Shown here: positions 1 through 12,807 of the stretch, in pieces
Layout: each line of letters opens with the position of its first letter
Numbering within the stretch: position 1 is the first letter of the stretch
From: Conidiobolus incongruus B7586
Taxonomy: Eukaryota; Entomophthoromycota; Entomophthoromycetes; Entomophthorales; Conidiobolaceae
Assembly (NCBI GenBank): GCA_000697335.1
Contig: JNEM01013901.1
Location: forward strand, 1-43,051
DNA length: 43,051 nt
Direction: 5' to 3'
Made by a program: the position numbers and the translations under genes
Notes under the pieces: generated by a model
The model's input: the letters and a program-made list of their open reading frames with translations, nothing else
What the model was told of the DNA's origin: nothing
Database searches by the model: none

Positions 1-542
1 TTAATAAATTATTTATAAATAATTATAATATATATTAGTTTGGAAAATTATTATATAAATATTAAATAAATAATTAATCTATTAATATTTTATAAATATT
101 ATTTATATAATAATATATCATATAAATATATTTAAATAGAATTATATATAATAACTTAAAACAAATAATAAATAATATATGATTTATATTATTCTGAGAA
201 TTTATAATAATTATTCAATATTCAAATAAATAATCCCTTTTAAAATAATTATTTGAATAATATTTAATGATAATATTTGATTTCAAACTATATATTATTT
301 ATTATTCTTATATTATTCTTATAAAAATATAAAAATTTTAGTTATATTTTTATCTTGAAAATACAAAAATAAATTAGATAATTATAAAATATCAATTTGA
401 ACTTTATTAGATCTAAAATAAATAAAACCGTATTAATTTTAAGTGGATTCAAAATTTAAACCCATTTTAATAATAAGTATTTTTAAATAAAAAATATTTT
501 GCTTGAAATAAATTTATTATAATAAAATGTTATAATATAAAA
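1..542. other. AT-rich flank, no gene seen
   Basis: Extremely AT-rich DNA with stops in every frame and no conserved motif that I recognise. It ends at the TAAAA (538-542) that is repeated at 8917-8921 on the far side of the LTR element, so it is the left target-site flank of that insertion. Confidence 0.7.
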
Positions 543-783
543 TATTATATTAGTAATCTTTAAGATATTATTAATTAAACTAATTAGATTACTTTTCTTA
601 AGTTACAAATAATTAATTTTATATTGATAATTTATATTTTATTGTTAATTATCAATAACACTATACTTTTGATAAAACAAATAAGTTTTAGTAAAGACTT
701 AGCTACTATTATAATCAATATCAATAATATTATAAATTGCTTTTTCATTTAAAAGAATATTAGGGAGTGAAATATCTAATATA

Positions 784-2099
784 CTACTCTGTATTTTTAA
801 TAATAGGAATTTTTTGCAATTGAAAATAAATAAATATTTTGATATATTATATATAAAAATAAATATATAATATAAATTTAATAGTTTCTTTTATTATTAA
901 TAACTTTTTGCTATACTTTTAACAAAAATTTAACACCTAAAAAACAATTCTTTTTATTAAAGACTAAAGTTTGATGTTTCACAAACCAATTAAATTTTCT
1001 TGCAGAAATTTTCTTTCTTGCAAGCTGGTTTTTTAATTACCTAAAGCAATTATAATCATATAGGTTATAATCTAGGGAATATACTGGATATGGTAGTTTT
1101 TTCCAGTTATTTTTAATTAGAAAGTTTTTTACAGCTTTAGATTTATGAATTTTGCAATTATCATATAAAATAATAGGTTTTCTCAAATTATATTAAGAAC
1201 ACTAATTAGAAATACTTTTATTTAAAAAAACAATATAAAGTTTACTATTAATTAATTTTCCTTCAGGAACTAAATAAGAGTAGCATATAACATTATAATC
1301 TATTATAATAATTATTATTTGCTTATTAACAAAATGTTTATTTAAAGGGATTTGTAAAGGGGGTTGATTTAGCTTAATCCAGCATCTTGATTTGTGTTTT
1401 GGTAAAGGATTATATATAGGGATTTAAGATGCATTAATTGTAATTATTTGCTGTAAAAGTTTAAGCTTCTAGTAATATTTTAGTAAGTTTTGTTTAGCAA
1501 TAACTACTCTAGCTTTTTTCTAAGCTCTAGTTAAATTATAAAATACCTATTTTATATTTTTATTTATTAATTTAAGTTTAAACTTTAATATATATAAAAT
1601 ACTTGTAAAACTAATATTAAAGTGTTTAGATAATTCTCTAACTGAAATAAAAAGGTATTTTTCAATATATTTTTTCACTCTATTAACAATTAAAAGAGTG
1701 ATAGTTAAAGTTGGTTTTCTAGATTTTAGCAAGTTTTAGATAGTTTCTTTCCTAGCTTTAAAGTAATTTACCCAGCAATAAATTGTTGATTTAGATAATA
1801 CTTCATTACCAAAAACTACTTGTAAATTTTAAATAATTTTAGAGGGCTTATGGTTAAGTTTTACTAATACTAAAATAAAAGACTTTTGATGATCACTATT
1901 TAGTTTAAGTAAAATTAAATTAAACAACCAATTTTAAAAAGTTAATTTTTTAATCAAAAAAATTATTATATATATATATATATATATTAAATATATATAA
2001 TTTCCTATTAACTTTGTATATATTTATTTATTTCAAACTAATAATATATTTGAAAAATCAGAAATTAAAAAATTTCCTATTTCTTCAAATTTAAGATAA
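784..2099 (-). mobile_element. Tc1/mariner-type DNA transposon inserted in the 5' LTR
   Basis: The borders come from comparing the two LTRs: the 3' LTR is continuous across TCTGATATAATAACTA, while the 5' LTR is split there, with TA at both borders (782-783 and 2100-2101), the target duplication of this superfamily. The two ends form imperfect terminal inverted repeats that align without gaps for about 28 bp, sharing the core ATAGGAA, with many of the mismatches being transitions. The length of 1316 bp is typical. It carries transposase remnants on the minus strand. It must have inserted after the LTR element and has decayed to the same low GC. A short (TA)n run lies at about 1967-1987. Confidence 0.85.
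950..1930 (-). pseudogene. Degraded Tc1-type transposase
   Basis: On the minus strand, 1732-1547 encodes a helix-turn-helix typical of Tc1/IS630 transposases: a basic RKPTLT start followed by SVRELSKHFNISFTSIL, which matches the second DNA-binding helix-turn-helix. Further along the same strand, at about 1178-1117, lies LYDNCKIHKSKAVKNFL, which resembles the second catalytic block (DNAxIHxSK) of the DDE/D domain. Between them the frame is broken by stops, so no full transposase is possible. The order, HTH then catalytic block, fits the transposon's minus orientation. Boundaries are approximate. Confidence 0.78.
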
Positions 2100-4372
2100 T
2101 AATAACTAAATAAATAATTTGTTAAATAACAAATTAAGATTAATTATACAATATAAACTTAGTTTTTACTATTTTTACCTAAGTTAGAAAAAAAACAAAT
2201 GTTGCTTTGTTTGGAAATTTATTTTTTTATATATTACCTTAGATTATACTTTATGTGATAATATTAACTAAAAGATTATTTAAGTTTACTATTAGATTAA
2301 ACCTTTGATTTACTTATAAAATATTAACATTTATTTATATAATATGTTTTGTTAATAAAATAAATGAACACTATAATATATTACTTAAGATAAATAAAAA
2401 AAACATTATTTAAAAGGCTTAATAATATATTTTACTCCCTTTATATAAAATTAAGAGTAGAAATAATAACTTCTACTTTTATAACAATACTCTATTAAAT
2501 TTTAGTTTACTATTATATAATAGTAATAATTATTATAATTATATTATTAATTATAATTATATAACCAGTAAAAGTATATTTTAAAAGAAAGAAAACTATA
2601 AATAACTTATTACAAATAATAATTAATAACATAAATTACTTAATTACACTTGTTAACCTATTACTAACCTATGTTACTCATTATCATTATAGCTTTAACA
2701 CTAATTTTAATAGAAATATTAAAAAAACCTATAAATTTTTATAACAATTATAAAACTATATTGATTGAAATTAAAACAACTATATTAAAGATTTTTTAAA
2801 AATAATTTTACTAAAAAATTCATTAAAGAATAATGTTTATAAATGGGTAAAAATAATATTAAAGAATAAAATAAGTTTATTAAATAATTTTCAATAATTT
2901 AAAAGATATTTTAATATATATTTTAGTGATAAAATTAAATACAACAAACTTAACCTATAAGTTAAATAAAGTATGTAGAAAATTAAAGAACTTGTAAGAA
3001 AGTTTAATATCTAATTTATAAATTTAATAAGAAACTTTACCTTAAACCTTAAAGCATAAATTTTTTATTTTATAGATAATTTATAGTTTAATTTAAGATA
3101 AAAATTAAAAACTCAATAACTTTTAACTATATTATATAAGATTATATTACTAGCAATAAAAGCTAAAGACAAATTACAATTATTAATTTATAATTTAAAA
3201 AATAAACAATCTATTAAAACTAAAATAATTAAACAAGGAAAAATTAAGATATCAAAAAAAGAATTTATCTAACAACAAAAACAAAATTGATGATTTAATT
3301 ATAATAAACTAAAACACTAGATGGTAAATTACAAATTTCTTTAAAATTAACAAAATAAACAATATTTAACCTTAACACAAAATACTTCAACAAACCAAGA
3401 AATAAATTCTAGTTATTATAACTAAAAATTATTAACAACCATCTTAAACTATATAACATTACCTACTACCTATATATTTATTAAAGTTGAAATAAATAAA
3501 AGAAAGCTTTAATATATATTTAATACAAATAGTTTGTATTGTTATATATTAAAAGAACTTGCATTAAAATATAAGTTACAAATGAAAAAAAATGTATAAT
3601 ATTATAAAATACTTAAAATCAATAGAAGAAGAATTAATCAAGATAATCTAATCACCAAATAAATTAATATTTCAATTTAAGGATAAAATATTCTTATATA
3701 ATTTTATATTATTAATTTATCTTTATTAGTAATCCTTAGAATAAAACTTTTGAATAAACTATCTACTTATTTAAACTATTAAAAATAAATAAGTTATAAT
3801 ATCTTAAGAATTACAAAAACCTTTGAAAATCCCTTTTCTTAAAATAAAAATAAATAAATTATATAGTATAACTAAAAAAAACTATATTAATTTACTAATT
3901 AAATATAAAAAATTCAACTAAGGTTTTTTAAAAAAAATAGTTAATAAATTACCTAAATATTTAAACTATAGTTATTTTATTAATCTAATCAATAAGCAAT
4001 TATCATAAAATTCTTTTATATATTTAATTACCTAAAATTAAAGTAATTATATAAAAAAATATATTAAAGAACAATTAAAAAAATAGTTATATATTATTCT
4101 TCATCACCTATTAATACTCTAGTATTATTTGTTAAAAAAATAATATATGGAGAATTTATTATGATTATAGAAAATTAAATAATATACTAACCTGTAAAAA
4201 TAAGTTATAAAATCAAAAACACTTATATTTTTACTAATAGCTTAATTAATATTTAATAAAATAAGCTTAAATTAAATAATTAAAATCTATTATATTTATT
4301 AATTATATATATTATTAAATAATAATATTTAGCTATTAATTGATTAAAATATAAACCTTTAAATTTTACCTA

Positions 4373-5564
4373 GGGTGAGTTATAAATTTATAGGTTTTTA
4401 GTGATAAAAAAAATTAAAATCTAGTATATCTACCTTTAACTTTTCTAATTTTTTTAAGTTTATAAGGTATAGAATTAATTAACTTTTTATACTAAAAAAA
4501 GTTAATTTTGTTTTATATTTCTTAAATATATTTTTAAAGTTGATTTAAATCTTTTGTTAAAGGAAAAACTTTAATAGCTTTTTTTAACTAATCTTAAAGG
4601 TATTTAATTAGATTAAAATTAAAAAATTAAAGAAGCTACTTTATAACTATTATCTTGTTATTTTTAAGTTATTTAGTAATAGAAGCTATAATATAATAAA
4701 AAGCATTATCTTATTAGAAAATAATATTAGATTTGTTTAACCTATATTATTCAATAGTTTTTTTAATTTATTATTTAGAATATTTTAGTATATCTCAATA
4801 TTAATTTTTTTATTAATTTTATAAAGATACCTTATATTTAAAGACAATATATATCCCCAAACAATAATTAACCTACTATTATACTTTTAGGTAAAATTAA
4901 CATAATATTTATAAAATAGTTTTATATCTTTTCTAAAGTATTTAACTTTTTTATTAAATCTACTAAAGTATATTTTTGTTTTATTAAATTAAATAACCTT
5001 ACTTTAATTAATTTTAATTTAATATTAATGATAATATTTAAACTCCCACTTAACTTTACAATAGGATTTTTTTAGTTGGGGGTGTTTTTACTTAAAGTAT
5101 AAATGGTATCTATGTTAATATAAAGTATATATAATAATATTAGTGTTAACTAATATTCTTATATAGTTTTATAGTTCCTGTTGTATTACTACAATAGTGC
5201 TACACTTGCTTGTATTAACTAACTTATAAATATACTTCTCATCATATTTATTTATAATTTTAATATATTTAAGTTTAAGTTTAAATGTTTTTTTATTATT
5301 ATTCTTAATAACTTTAGCTATAATAGACTAGCTAACACTAGTAATTCTAATAATATCATAAGTTGATTTATCTTTTTTATAAAGTTAATTAATATACAAA
5401 TAGATTTTTTTAAAAAGGGATTTAAGTATAATAATACTAATAAAAAAAATTAGTATATCTATAAAATATTATATAAAATAATAACAAAAAGAGAAAAAAG
5501 ATATGGTTATATATTGTTAAATATATCCCTTTATCTCAAAAACTTACAAATTTATAACTCACCT
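4373..5564 (-). mobile_element. Second Tc1/mariner-type DNA transposon, nested in the reverse-transcriptase region of the LTR relic
   Basis: Terminal inverted repeats of about 33 bp are clear: the left end begins GGGTGAGTTATAAATTT and the right end, reverse-complemented, begins AGGTGAGTTATAAATTT. TA flanks both sides (4371-4372 and 5565-5566). The length is 1192 bp. On the minus strand near 5410-5270 is a recognisable helix-turn-helix (DIIRITSVSQSIIAKVIK), and near 4570-4640 is a trace of the C-terminal catalytic end (LKKAIK). The transposase is heavily interrupted and cannot be functional. Its inverted repeats differ from those of the copy at 784-2099, so the two are different families within Tc1/mariner. 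Confidence 0.88.
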
Positions 5565-8350
5565 TAGTTAAATATTAAGGGTTAATATTTTTTCTAATAA
5601 TTTACTAAATATATTTAAATAATTTATTTATTATTAAATAATATACCTTAATTATATATTATAATTTCAAACAATCTAATATATACAATTGTTTTAGTTA
5701 TTAATTAAAATATATATATTTTTGATTTTATAACTTACTTTTGTAGGTTAGTATATTATCATTAAAGATATTTTTCTATTATCTTTAATTTTTAAATTAC
5801 TTGATTAGATTAAAGATATAAATATATTTATTAAAATAAATCTTAAAAATACCTATTATTTTATTAAAATTTAAAGTAGAGATAAATAGAAAACTATAAT
5901 TAAATATAGATTTAAACTTTTTGATAGTTAGTAATATCTTTTAATCTTATTAATATACTTATTTTATTTGAAAAACATATGATTAAAGTATTATATCTAC
6001 TCTTAAACTAATTTTTAATAGTTTACTTAGATAATATCTTTATTTATAGTAATAACAAAAAAAATATGTTAAATATGTTAAACAGGTTTTAAAAACTCTT
6101 AAACAAAATAACTTATATATAAAACTTAAAAAAAATAAATTTTATATTAATTCTATAATATTCTTAAGATATAATATTAGCTTACAAAGAATATCAATAG
6201 ATTTTAATTATATAAAAAATATTTTAGATTAGAAAATCTTAACTAAAATAAAGTTTAAAGTTTTTTAAGAATAGCAAATTTCTTACAAATATTTATTTTA
6301 AATTTTAGTAATATTACACTATTATTAACTAATTTAACAAAAAAAGATCAATAATTTGAATAGGATAAAAATGTATATTTTGCTTTTAAATATCAAATAT
6401 GTCTATTAACTTATATACCAACTTTAAATTACTTAAAGAATTAACTACCTTATTAATTATATATTAATATATCTAACTTTACAATAAAACTAATATTATT
6501 ACAAAAATCTAAACTAATTATATACTTCTCTAAAAATTTACACTAGCAAAAATTAATTACAAGATATATAATAAAAACTCTTAAATATTATAAAGTTTTT
6601 AAAATATTTTTAAGTTTACATAATTACTTTTTCTCACATAGTAATAATATTCAAAAATTATAAAAATCTAAAATATTTTATGTTTACTAAGTTATTAAAT
6701 ATAAAATAAGTTTGTTAAAATTTAATATTTTCATAATATAATTTTTAAATTTAATATATACTAAGTATAAAAAATTTAATTGATAATGTTTTTAATTATA
6801 ATTTTAAATATTTTATTTTTATAAAAGAGTTTAAAAATATTAACAAAAAATAACTATTAATCTTAAACCTATTATACTTTTTAATTATATCTTAAAAAAA
6901 CTTAGTTAAAGAAAAAATAACCAAAATAATTCTAAAAAACAAAGTAGCTTAAAATATAATAAACTTAATAAATGAAGGAAAGTTTAAGAAGTATAAACTT
7001 AAAGATAAATTAATTAAACAAAACAAGTTAACTATAGTTTTTAAAAATAAAAATAAATAAATGATTTTAGAATAATATTATAATAGCTTAACTACAAAAT
7101 ATAATAGAATTAAAAAAACTTTAGAATTAATATCTTATCAATATAAATAGCTTAAAATAAAAAACATATGTTTAAATATATTAATTTATATATAGAATAT
7201 AATATAAATAAATTTATTAATATTATCTTTAATAAAAATCTATAAATGTTAGATATATCTATAATATCTTTTCAAAAAATATCTATGGATTTTATAACTA
7301 GTTTATTAAAATCTAAAGACTTTAATTTAATCTTAGTAATTATAAATAATTTAACAAAAATAGTATAATTTATTCTATATATTAATATTATTACCACCTT
7401 TAAATTAATAGTTATTTTTATTAATAATTACTTTAAAAGATTTAAACTACTAATATATATTATTAGTGATCAAGATAAATTGTTTATATTAAAATATTAG
7501 AATAACTTTACTAGACAACTATATATTAAACTAAACTTTTCTTCTAGGTACCATTTTTAAATAAATAAACAAACTAAGAAGGTTAACCAAATACTTAAAT
7601 AATATTTGAGACACTACTATACTTAATAACAAGATAATTAGGAAAAAATATTACCAATGGTAGAATTTTCTTATAATAATTTATATTATTGTTTAATTAA
7701 AATAACACTATTTAAAGCATATACTAGTTATAATCCCTTATTTATTATTAGCTATATATTATCTAAATTTGTAAAATTAAAAAATTATCAAAAATAAATA
7801 AATTCTTTATATGATAAATTAATAAAGATTCTACAACAGGTTTAAAAACAATACAAAAAATATGATAATCAAAAGTTATAGTTAAACACTAATATAAATT
7901 TAAGTGATAAGAAAGTTTATATTAATACTTAAAATTTGTGTTTAATACAACTTAATAAGAAACTAGATATTAAGTTTTTAAAACTATTCTTAATAATAAA
8001 AAAGATTAATAATATTGCTTATAAAGTTAAACTACCTAAAAACATAAAAATTTATAATATTTTCTATTTATTTTAATTTAAAATCACTAACAAAAAAATC
8101 AAAAGTAATAATGATTAAGCTTCTAAACTTATAACTAGTATTGATAATACTTATAAGATAAAAGAAATTCTAAACAAGAAAATTAATTTGAAAGAAAAAC
8201 ACTATTTAGTTTATTAGAAAAGATACTTAATATTAGATCATTAATAGATTAAATTATAACATATTAATACTCTAAAATTAATTAGTAACCTTTTGTTAAA
8301 AAATCAAAAGTAAAAATTTACTTAAAAAAAGATAATATTGTAATTTAAAA

Positions 8351-8916
8351 TGTTATATTAGTAATCTTTTAAAGTATTATTAATTAAGCCAATTAAATTG
8401 TTTTTTTTTAAGTTACAAACAATTAATTTTACATTGATAATTTATACTTTATTGTTAATTATCAATAATACTTTACTTTTGATAAAACAAATAAGTCTTG
8501 GTAAAAACTTAGTTACTATTATAATCAATATCAATAATATTATAAATTACCCTTTTGCTTAAAGAAATATCAGGGAGCAAAACATCTGATATAATAACTA
8601 AATAAACAACTTATTAAATAATAAATTAAAATTAATTAAACAATATAGAGCTAGCTTTTACTACCTTTACTTAAGTTAGAAGAAAAGGCAAATATTGCTC
8701 CATTTGGAAATTTATTCCTTTATATATTACCTTAGATTATACTTTGTGTAATAATACTAACTAAGAGACTATTTAAGTTTACCATTAAATTAAACCTATA
8801 GTTTACTTATAAAGTATTAATACTTACTTATATAGTATATCTTATTAATAAAACAAGTAAACACTATAATGTGTTACCTGAGCTAAATAAAAAAGCATTA
8901 CTTAAAAAGCTTGACA
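8351..8916 (+). repeat. 3' LTR of the Ty3/Gypsy relic
   Basis: 566 bp beginning TGTTATATTAG and ending CTTGACA, with canonical TG...CA ends, directly followed by TAAAA (8917-8921), the same five bases that precede the 5' LTR. It aligns with 543-783 plus 2100-2424. It is preceded by a purine-rich stretch near 8323-8333 that could be a remnant polypurine tract. It retains more C and G than the 5' copy. Confidence 0.9.
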
Positions 8917-8921
8917 TAAAA

Positions 8922-11900
8922 TCATTTTAAATATTACAAACAATAGTTTAACTAAATTAATTTAATATATGAAAAAAAATTTCAAAATTTAAAAGTTAAT
9001 TTATATTAAGTAAAAAATAAAATTGAGAATATTATAGTTTATTAAATAAATTATAATAAATATTTAAAGGAATATTTTTATTGTTATTATAATTTATAAA
9101 CCAAACTTTATTACAATAGATTTGAATTTTAGAATTTATGCTTAATTAGTATAAAATTTATTATTTTAATTACTTATATACAACAAATAAAATTTTATAA
9201 AAAAGATTATATATATAATATTTTTCAGCAATTTTAGGATAAAGAATATATTCCACCAAGTAAGTATGATAATAAATTAAAATAAACTATATAAAAATCA
9301 AATTACAAAAGGAAGATATTAAATAATACTAACAAAATTTAAATATTTCTAGTTTTTATAATAATCAAAATATCATATAATAACTTAGGATAATAAAATA
9401 TATTTCAAACTAATACTATAACAAAAGATAAAAAAATAACTTAAAATATAAAATTCAAATGTTTGTAAATAAATTATTATAAGGACTAAGAGCAATAAGT
9501 TTTATATTATTATAAATTATTTGAAATAATATAATTATTAAATGCTTAGATGCATAGTATAACAAATTTGCAATAAAAAAGAAAAAAAATACGTAATTCA
9601 GTATAAAGAAATAAAAAATCCATAAGTATAAATTTTAATTTCCTTTTTTATATTACAAGAAATTAGGTTTTTTATAATATTTTTTTTAATAATGAGCCTA
9701 TTTAAAAAGATAATTTATTACCAAAATAACTATATTCTGATAATTGTTTTTAAAAAACAAGGCTTAATGGATTTTATTAAATTTGGAAAAAATAATAACT
9801 GTTTTATAAAATATATATATAATACAATATTCTGATATTTTGAAAATATTAATAAACTTTTAAAATAAGTTAATCTCTCTTAGTTTATTAAAAAATATAT
9901 ATTATATTCTGTATATACAATACTAGTTATGAATCTAATAGTCTTGAAGGGAAATATAATATAGAAAAATTTTATAAAATAAAAGAAATAACTACAAGTT
10001 ATAAAACAGATCAAATACCATATTAGTAAGCTAAATAAAAAACTTACCTAATTGTCAAATAATGTGATATTATTTGATTTCCTTAAATTGAGACTTAAAA
10101 GATAATAACAAATCCAGCAAATAAATTAAAAATATATATGGAAGAGAAATACTCAGATAGTTTCATTATAGATGTAAATAAAGCGTAAATAACAAAATGA
10201 GAAAACACCTTTAGTCCAAGATGATTATTTATAATAAGTTATATAAAAATAAAATATAAGGTAATTGAGAGCATTTGAATATTAAACTTAAATCAAGCAA
10301 GACTTTCAAGTGTCCTCAAATTATTTAAAGATATATTGAGAAATTAATATTGCTAAAGATATACTCCATTACTATATAAAAGTCAATTGAGCTAGTCTTC
10401 CAGGAATAGTGTTAGGGCTTATACCCTTGAGGTTTTTGGACTCCATGAAGGACTTGGACTAGGGCAATCAAATTTGATTAACTTTGGACAAGTTTAATTT
10501 GAAGTGCTTTAACATTGTTAAAAATTATATTATATTTAATTTATTCTCCACAATAATTTTAGATATCTTGTTTTTATAACAATATATCATTATGATTATT
10601 GAAAACTAATACTTTATTACTGAATTAATATATATATATTAGAACTATTTAGATTATTCGATCTGTCATAATTGAAATATTACTATATAAAATTATCACA
10701 AAAACTTTAATGATAGTAATAATAATAGTAATAATATTTATAATAAGTGATTAAGTTTAATATAGATGCAAATATAATTAGTCCTCTTTTATTCAGCGAT
10801 TGATCTAGTCTGAGTATATTATTTATAATTTCCACCAATAATGATAATAGTTTCAATGATCAAGTAATTCATGTAAGAGTTATATGGTACAATTATTGGA
10901 AATTGATCTTATCAAAATATCCTGAATTAAATTCAATGAGCATGTCTTTATTAAATCATTAGATAAGATATTTCTATAGTCATTGAAAAGTAACAATTAA
11001 CATATATTCTGACTAGTAAATGTATATAATATTGATGAAAGAGAATTTGATGGTAATTATAAATAAATTAGAAAAACCTTTATTAGATTTATCCAGTAGA
11101 TTTTAAAATTGATAATTTAGAATATAATATCTATATTATTTAATAGTTCCTTGATTTTATATAATAGCAGAATTTTATGGATTATTACAGTTGTATATAA
11201 TATATATAATCGTTTTGTATTTTTTATCTAATTTACATCAAATATGATGCATGAAAAAAATGCTAAATTTAAATTTCTATTAGTTTTTGATTTTCTATAA
11301 TTCAACTGAGCTCTAATGAAGTGTTTATATATGATATTGAATAATTGTATCTTTGAAAGTAAAATACCCAGTTTCATTTTGTGTATTATTTGGAAAAATA
11401 CGTTTAATAATCATATGTCATAATTCATCATTAAGAAAAATAAGGTGATTTTTAGCCCTAGGAAATTTTTTAAAAGACCCTTCATTAACAAAATATCATT
11501 GATGATGATATCTTATGACAAATTTATTGCAATTTATTGACTTGAAATTATATATTTTTAACAAGTTATTCTAAATTATATTTTATCACACAAAATAATC
11601 GGTGGTTCTAATATATATAGCTCTATAATTGAGGTTCAGATAATTTATTTTGATCTTTAGGGTATATATATTCGTCAAAATTTTTAAACATCTCAAAATT
11701 CACTTTATTATTGTCAAATTAAATATAGATGTTTAAGTTATTACCTAATAATAATTAAAAATATAAAGTATTCTGTAATAATATTGTTGTGCTATATCGA
11801 ATTGAAAGGATTTTGAATCATAATAATCACTTTAATCAAATTAATTTCAGAATATGATTTTAACAAATACTCAATTAATAAATTGGAACAAAACAAATGA

Positions 11901-12807
11901 ATATTGATATTTTGAAATCTTGAAAACTTAAATATTAATAAGTTATAGCCATTCATGAATATTCGTGATTTAAAAATAATTTTTCATATTAGATGATTTA
12001 TAGTTAAATAATTTTTATTTTGCTCAAAATTTTGATAAATCATAAATTTAAATATTCATCATAAGTCTTCATTAATATTTGATATAATTTAATTCAATTA
12101 ATTTAAAAAAGGTCTTCAAAATGGTAATTGCTATTGATTTTCCTGTATAGGCAATAATATTTATTTAGATAAATCAGTTAGAACTGAATCAGGATAGGGT
12201 ACAACCTGTCTTATCCGCGATAATTGACTACAGCTCGCGAATGTTTTTATTTTGACTCTATAATTATACAATTATTGAGAATACCAATAATTCTCAAATA
12301 ATTCTCATATATTATTTATAGAATTATCTATATTTGATCTTAAACTTATCGATAGTAAATCTATTGACTTATGTTCTTTCTTCTGTAATATTGATTCAAA
12401 AAATAATTTATTCTTCATTTAAACGAATAACAGAGAAGTGTTAAAATGACCAGTAGTAAATTATTCAGTTTTATATGATGTTGCAAAAATATCTCAAATA
12501 TTAAAGATAGTTTTTCATTAAAGTTTTTCCTTCAGGTCCCAATATTATTGTGGGTTTGAGAAGTGACATGGAAATCGCAAAAAGCAGCCAATTAGAATTT
12601 AATTTGTGGGAAGTTTTATTATGATAACTTGAACAAATTCAATAAACATTCGTCAATGTGTGATCTCAATAAGGCTTCATCCTTAAGACTTGAATTAATT
12701 ACACCAATAATAATATTGCATATCATCTTATTGATCATATAATACCATATACAAAATATTAGTTGTTTAATCAGTGTGTAATATTAATAATTTATTTTTA
12801 TTGACAA
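8922..12807. other. 3.9-kb AT-rich intergenic region
   Basis: No open frame of useful length and no RNA gene that I recognise. Unlike the neighbouring transposon block it contains scattered CpG dinucleotides (for example near 9592, 10182 and 10650), so it has not undergone the same decay. Two short less AT-rich patches stand out, about 10400-10510 and 12180-12245. Neither carries an intact frame. The last few hundred bases presumably hold the SEC24 promoter, but I see no defined element. Confidence 0.6.

Larger units (their letters stand above)
543..2424 (+). repeat. 5' LTR of the Ty3/Gypsy relic, interrupted by a Tc1/mariner insertion
   Basis: Positions 543-783 and 2100-2424 align along their whole length with the 3' LTR at 8351-8916. 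The 1316-bp gap between the two aligned parts is the DNA transposon at 784-2099. This copy is visibly more AT-rich than the 3' LTR: many positions read T or A here where the 3' copy has C or G, including the terminal TG...CA bases still seen in the 3' copy. Confidence 0.87.
543..8916 (+). mobile_element. Decayed Ty3/Gypsy-type LTR retrotransposon, probably chromovirus, with two nested DNA transposons
   Basis: Two direct long terminal repeats (543-2424 with an insertion inside it, and 8351-8916) flank the element, and a perfect 5-bp target duplication TAAAA lies at 538-542 and 8917-8921. Parts can be recognised by protein-level resemblance in the order typical of Ty3/Gypsy: a poorly readable gag/protease stretch (about 2430-4050), reverse transcriptase (about 4090-4370, resuming after a nested insertion from 5567 to about 6250), RNase H (about 6350-6700), integrase core (about 7000-7850) and a chromodomain-like tail (about 8100-8250). 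Integrase after reverse transcriptase separates it from Ty1/Copia. Removing the two nested transposons leaves about 5.9 kb, a normal size for this family. It is a fossil with very many breaks. The LTRs differ at many sites, largely transitions, so it is old, but hypermutation would make age estimates from LTR divergence misleading. Confidence 0.87.
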
